Source: Progne subis subis (taxonomy: Eukaryota; Chordata; Aves; Passeriformes; Hirundinidae). Taken from it: DNA of 64,000 nt. The stretch is from assembly GCA_022316685.1 (NCBI GenBank), contig JAKJHU010000076.1:2056001-2120000 (forward strand), given 5' to 3'. Numbering within the stretch: position 1 is the first letter of the stretch; each line of letters opens with the position of its first letter. Shown here piece by piece: positions 61,746 to 64,000 of the stretch. The position numbers and the translations under genes are program-made. The notes below the pieces were generated by a model. That model saw only the letters and a program-made list of their open reading frames with translations. It did no database searches and was not told the DNA's origin.

Positions 61746-64000
61746 ACAAAACAGTAATAAAAGCATAGCAAGGGAAATTTTCGTTGTCTTTTGAGCCTTA
61801 GGTTTGGGCATGTTTTTTGACCCTTTTTTCCCCCAAAAGATTTAAAATAAAAATTTGTTTCCAGTCTTGAGGTGTAATGTTGCCACATTTTCAAATACTC
61901 CAAGCTGTAAGAAAAGCAGCAAATACAGCTAGCATTGACACAGCAAGTAATTTTTAGGTAAAAAGCTTCAGTCAGGCTTTCACAGCCACTGCTACATTCC
62001 TTCTTTATGATGTTTTACAAGTTCCAGACAGAAGAGGAAGTGCTGAAATGCTCAGAGAAAGGCACTTCTCTGCTCCAGAATGGAGTCCTGTCTGGAACTC
62101 AGTGTGAACCACTGGACCTCATAAGAGAGACTGTCCTTGGGTGAGGCTGATTCTGGCTTCTACAAACTTATGGCAGTTGAAGACTTTAGCTAAGATGCAG
62201 GGCAATAGACTGTGACCTTTTGTGTGCATTCTTCCCATAATTATACAATAAAAATGCAGACTGTTATTTCTATCTTGCTAAATATCAGCTGTGAGTTTGT
62301 CCAAAATCCAAAACAACACACTTTAACTTAATAGCTAAAAGTAGGCAAAAACCTCAAGCTGGAGATCAGGGATAGCAGCATGTCCTACAAAAAGAGGCAT
62401 AATATGACAATTCTGATAGGAGCTTGTGTTTGCCGGTTGGATAGAAAATGGAAAATTTCCAAGACCTTCTAGGAAAACACAGTATGGAGTCATTTGGGGA
62501 TGCCAGAAAATATTGACAACCCTCAGGTGGGATAGCCTTTAAGAACATTAGAGAAACCTCCATGATCACCTTGAGGGAAGGATTGAAGGAAAGGGTGTTG
62601 AGGGGAGGATTGGAGGAAAAAGAAGTCATCATTGTGGATTTTCCATAAACAGTGAAGTAAAAGGTTATGAAATAATAGCAGAAGGACTAGAATTTTTTAT
62701 ATTACTGAAATTATATTTGCCAAATGAACCATTGTTATTCAATGAGAACAGGTGGTAACAATTCCTGAGAAGATATGATAGGTCTCATGACCACTTAATC
62801 CTTGCTCACCTGCATGCCTACAAAGTCAGGGTGGGAGGAGAGCTCTGGGGTCAGCTCAGCAACTGTCTTTTTGGCATAAACCTGTACTTGTCTTCCAGAT
62901 AATCAGAGAAACTTGGTGAGCAGTGTCTTATATTGACTGATAGTGTAGAAGGTATCATAGATCTATCTGATATTTAGTTGGTTTTGTGCCTCCACCAAAC
63001 CATAGCTGCTGAGGTAGGTGTGCAAAGCTCCACATCATGCTGGCTGAGTTTTTCCTATGTACTAGGGAATATTTGCAGAAAATTAACCCAGAGTAAATTA
63101 TCTACCTTGCAGCTGTGTGGAGCTTCAGAAGGGCCTGGAGCACTTCAGTAGTTAGTTGATTTGTGTTTACCCTGGGTCTTATAAACCAGAAGGGAATTCT
63201 CTTCCCCTTCTGAGTGCTTTCTGAAGTACTTGTATACCATGTACCTTTCCTGCCACCTCACCAATTTCCTCTGGTTCTCAAAGTATCTTGTACTTTCACA
63301 AAAAAGGCTGAATGGTGAACTTTGTCTCATGATAAGAATTAACAGGCACAGCAGATTTAAATGAGTTGGATTAAAGTCAAGTCTGTCAGCACAGTCCGTT
63401 GGCACAGCAAAAAGATGAAGATGTGAGTTATGATTATCTCCTGTGTGTTGTAATCTTTTGTATGTGGAATAGTTAAGCAGAAATATTAATGGTAGTTTCA
63501 GTGTATTTCACTCTGATGTATTATGTAGAGTTCACATCTATTTTTGAACAGTTTTCTCCTTGATGAAGAAATTACAAATTAATTTCTTGTAGTCAAAACC
63601 TTTTCCAGACTTAAGTTACATTCTGCAACAATTTTGTTAGGAAGATGTTGATTCAGAATAGAATTTCTAGTGAAGATTAAATGCAGCTGCAGAACAGCCT
63701 GGTGTGCAGGGCCATCTGCCTAATTACAATGAAAATCCTAAAGTTAAATCTCCTACATCCTATAAACTGTCTTTTCACCCCAATTCCCTCATGACCAAGC
63801 ATCAGAGGTTCCTTTGACAATTTGTGCTTTCTGTAGAATCTGATGATACTTAAATGTGTCATGGTTTAAAATAAATATGAAGAAAATAAATAAGAAGAAA
63901 AAGATGATTTTTCAAGTATTTTAAAAGAGAATGAACTTAAAGCCATGAATTTGGGAAGTCACAGTTGTGTGTTTTGCCAAGAACAGCAAAATTAATCAAA
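61746..64000. other. Noncoding stretch, no gene recognised
   Basis: No exon, RNA gene or further transposon could be supported. A TGTCATGGTTTA sequence at about 63858 looks like an ERVL LTR terminus in antisense, but what follows does not match the other LTR copies, so it is not called. Short minus-strand frames at 62366-62632 and 63145-63405 have no domains. Confidence 0.55.

Noticed and set aside
63857..64000. TGTCATGGTTTA as the start of a fourth ERVL-type LTR
   Set aside because: Only about 12 bases match the LTR terminus; the following sequence is A-rich and does not align with copies 1-3. The window ends too soon to decide.
1..64000. CRISPR arrays, operons, prophage or plasmid features
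   Set aside because: Composition, repeat families and absence of dense coding show vertebrate nuclear DNA; no regularly spaced direct repeats were seen.

Overview
This window looks like AT-rich, CpG-poor vertebrate nuclear DNA, most likely from a bird. The main evidence is its dispersed repeats: several chicken-repeat-1 (CR1) LINE fragments, some ending in the octamer-like 3' tail typical of CR1, and LTRs of the avian ERVL type with termini related to TGTCCTGGTTCCAG / CTAAACCACAACA. A neoavian, possibly passerine, source is an inference from the LTR and CR1 types and was not proved here. I found no convincing protein-coding exon, rRNA, tRNA or other RNA gene. Every open frame I examined is short, lacks recognisable domains, or is a by-product of a transposon or low-complexity tract. 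The window is best read as intergenic DNA or the inside of a very long intron.

Layout: the first 40 bases may hold a CR1 3' tail. A CR1 reverse-transcriptase fragment with a damaged catalytic motif lies at 2290-2690 (+). A CpG-bearing retroviral-type LTR lies at about 8957-9400 (-). It is followed by a very old CR1 tail at 9701-9800 (-) and an old CR1/L3-like reverse-transcriptase remnant at 11740-12060 (-). The first ERVL-type LTR is at 16114-16455 (-). Next comes about 17 kb of unique-looking sequence with homopolymers and G/T-only tracts, then a well-preserved CR1 3' end at 33211-33582 (-).

The second LTR of the same ERVL family is nearly complete at 41669-42206 (-), and a third partial copy lies at 47555-47916 (+). 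Two A/C-only or nearly A/C-only tracts lie at 49103-49203 and 51842-51997. An ancient amniote-type dispersed repeat is at 52965-53063. CR1 copies lie at 56351-56947 (-) and 61510-61745 (-), with another ancient CR1 tail at 61071-61135 (-).

Nothing here forms an operon or a pathway. The biology visible is a layered record of retrotransposition: ancient CR1/L3-like remnants with lost catalytic residues, intermediate CR1 fragments, and younger CR1 and ERVL LTR insertions. To this are added strand-asymmetric simple sequences and a few short perfect inverted repeats. I did not find evidence for a new biological system.
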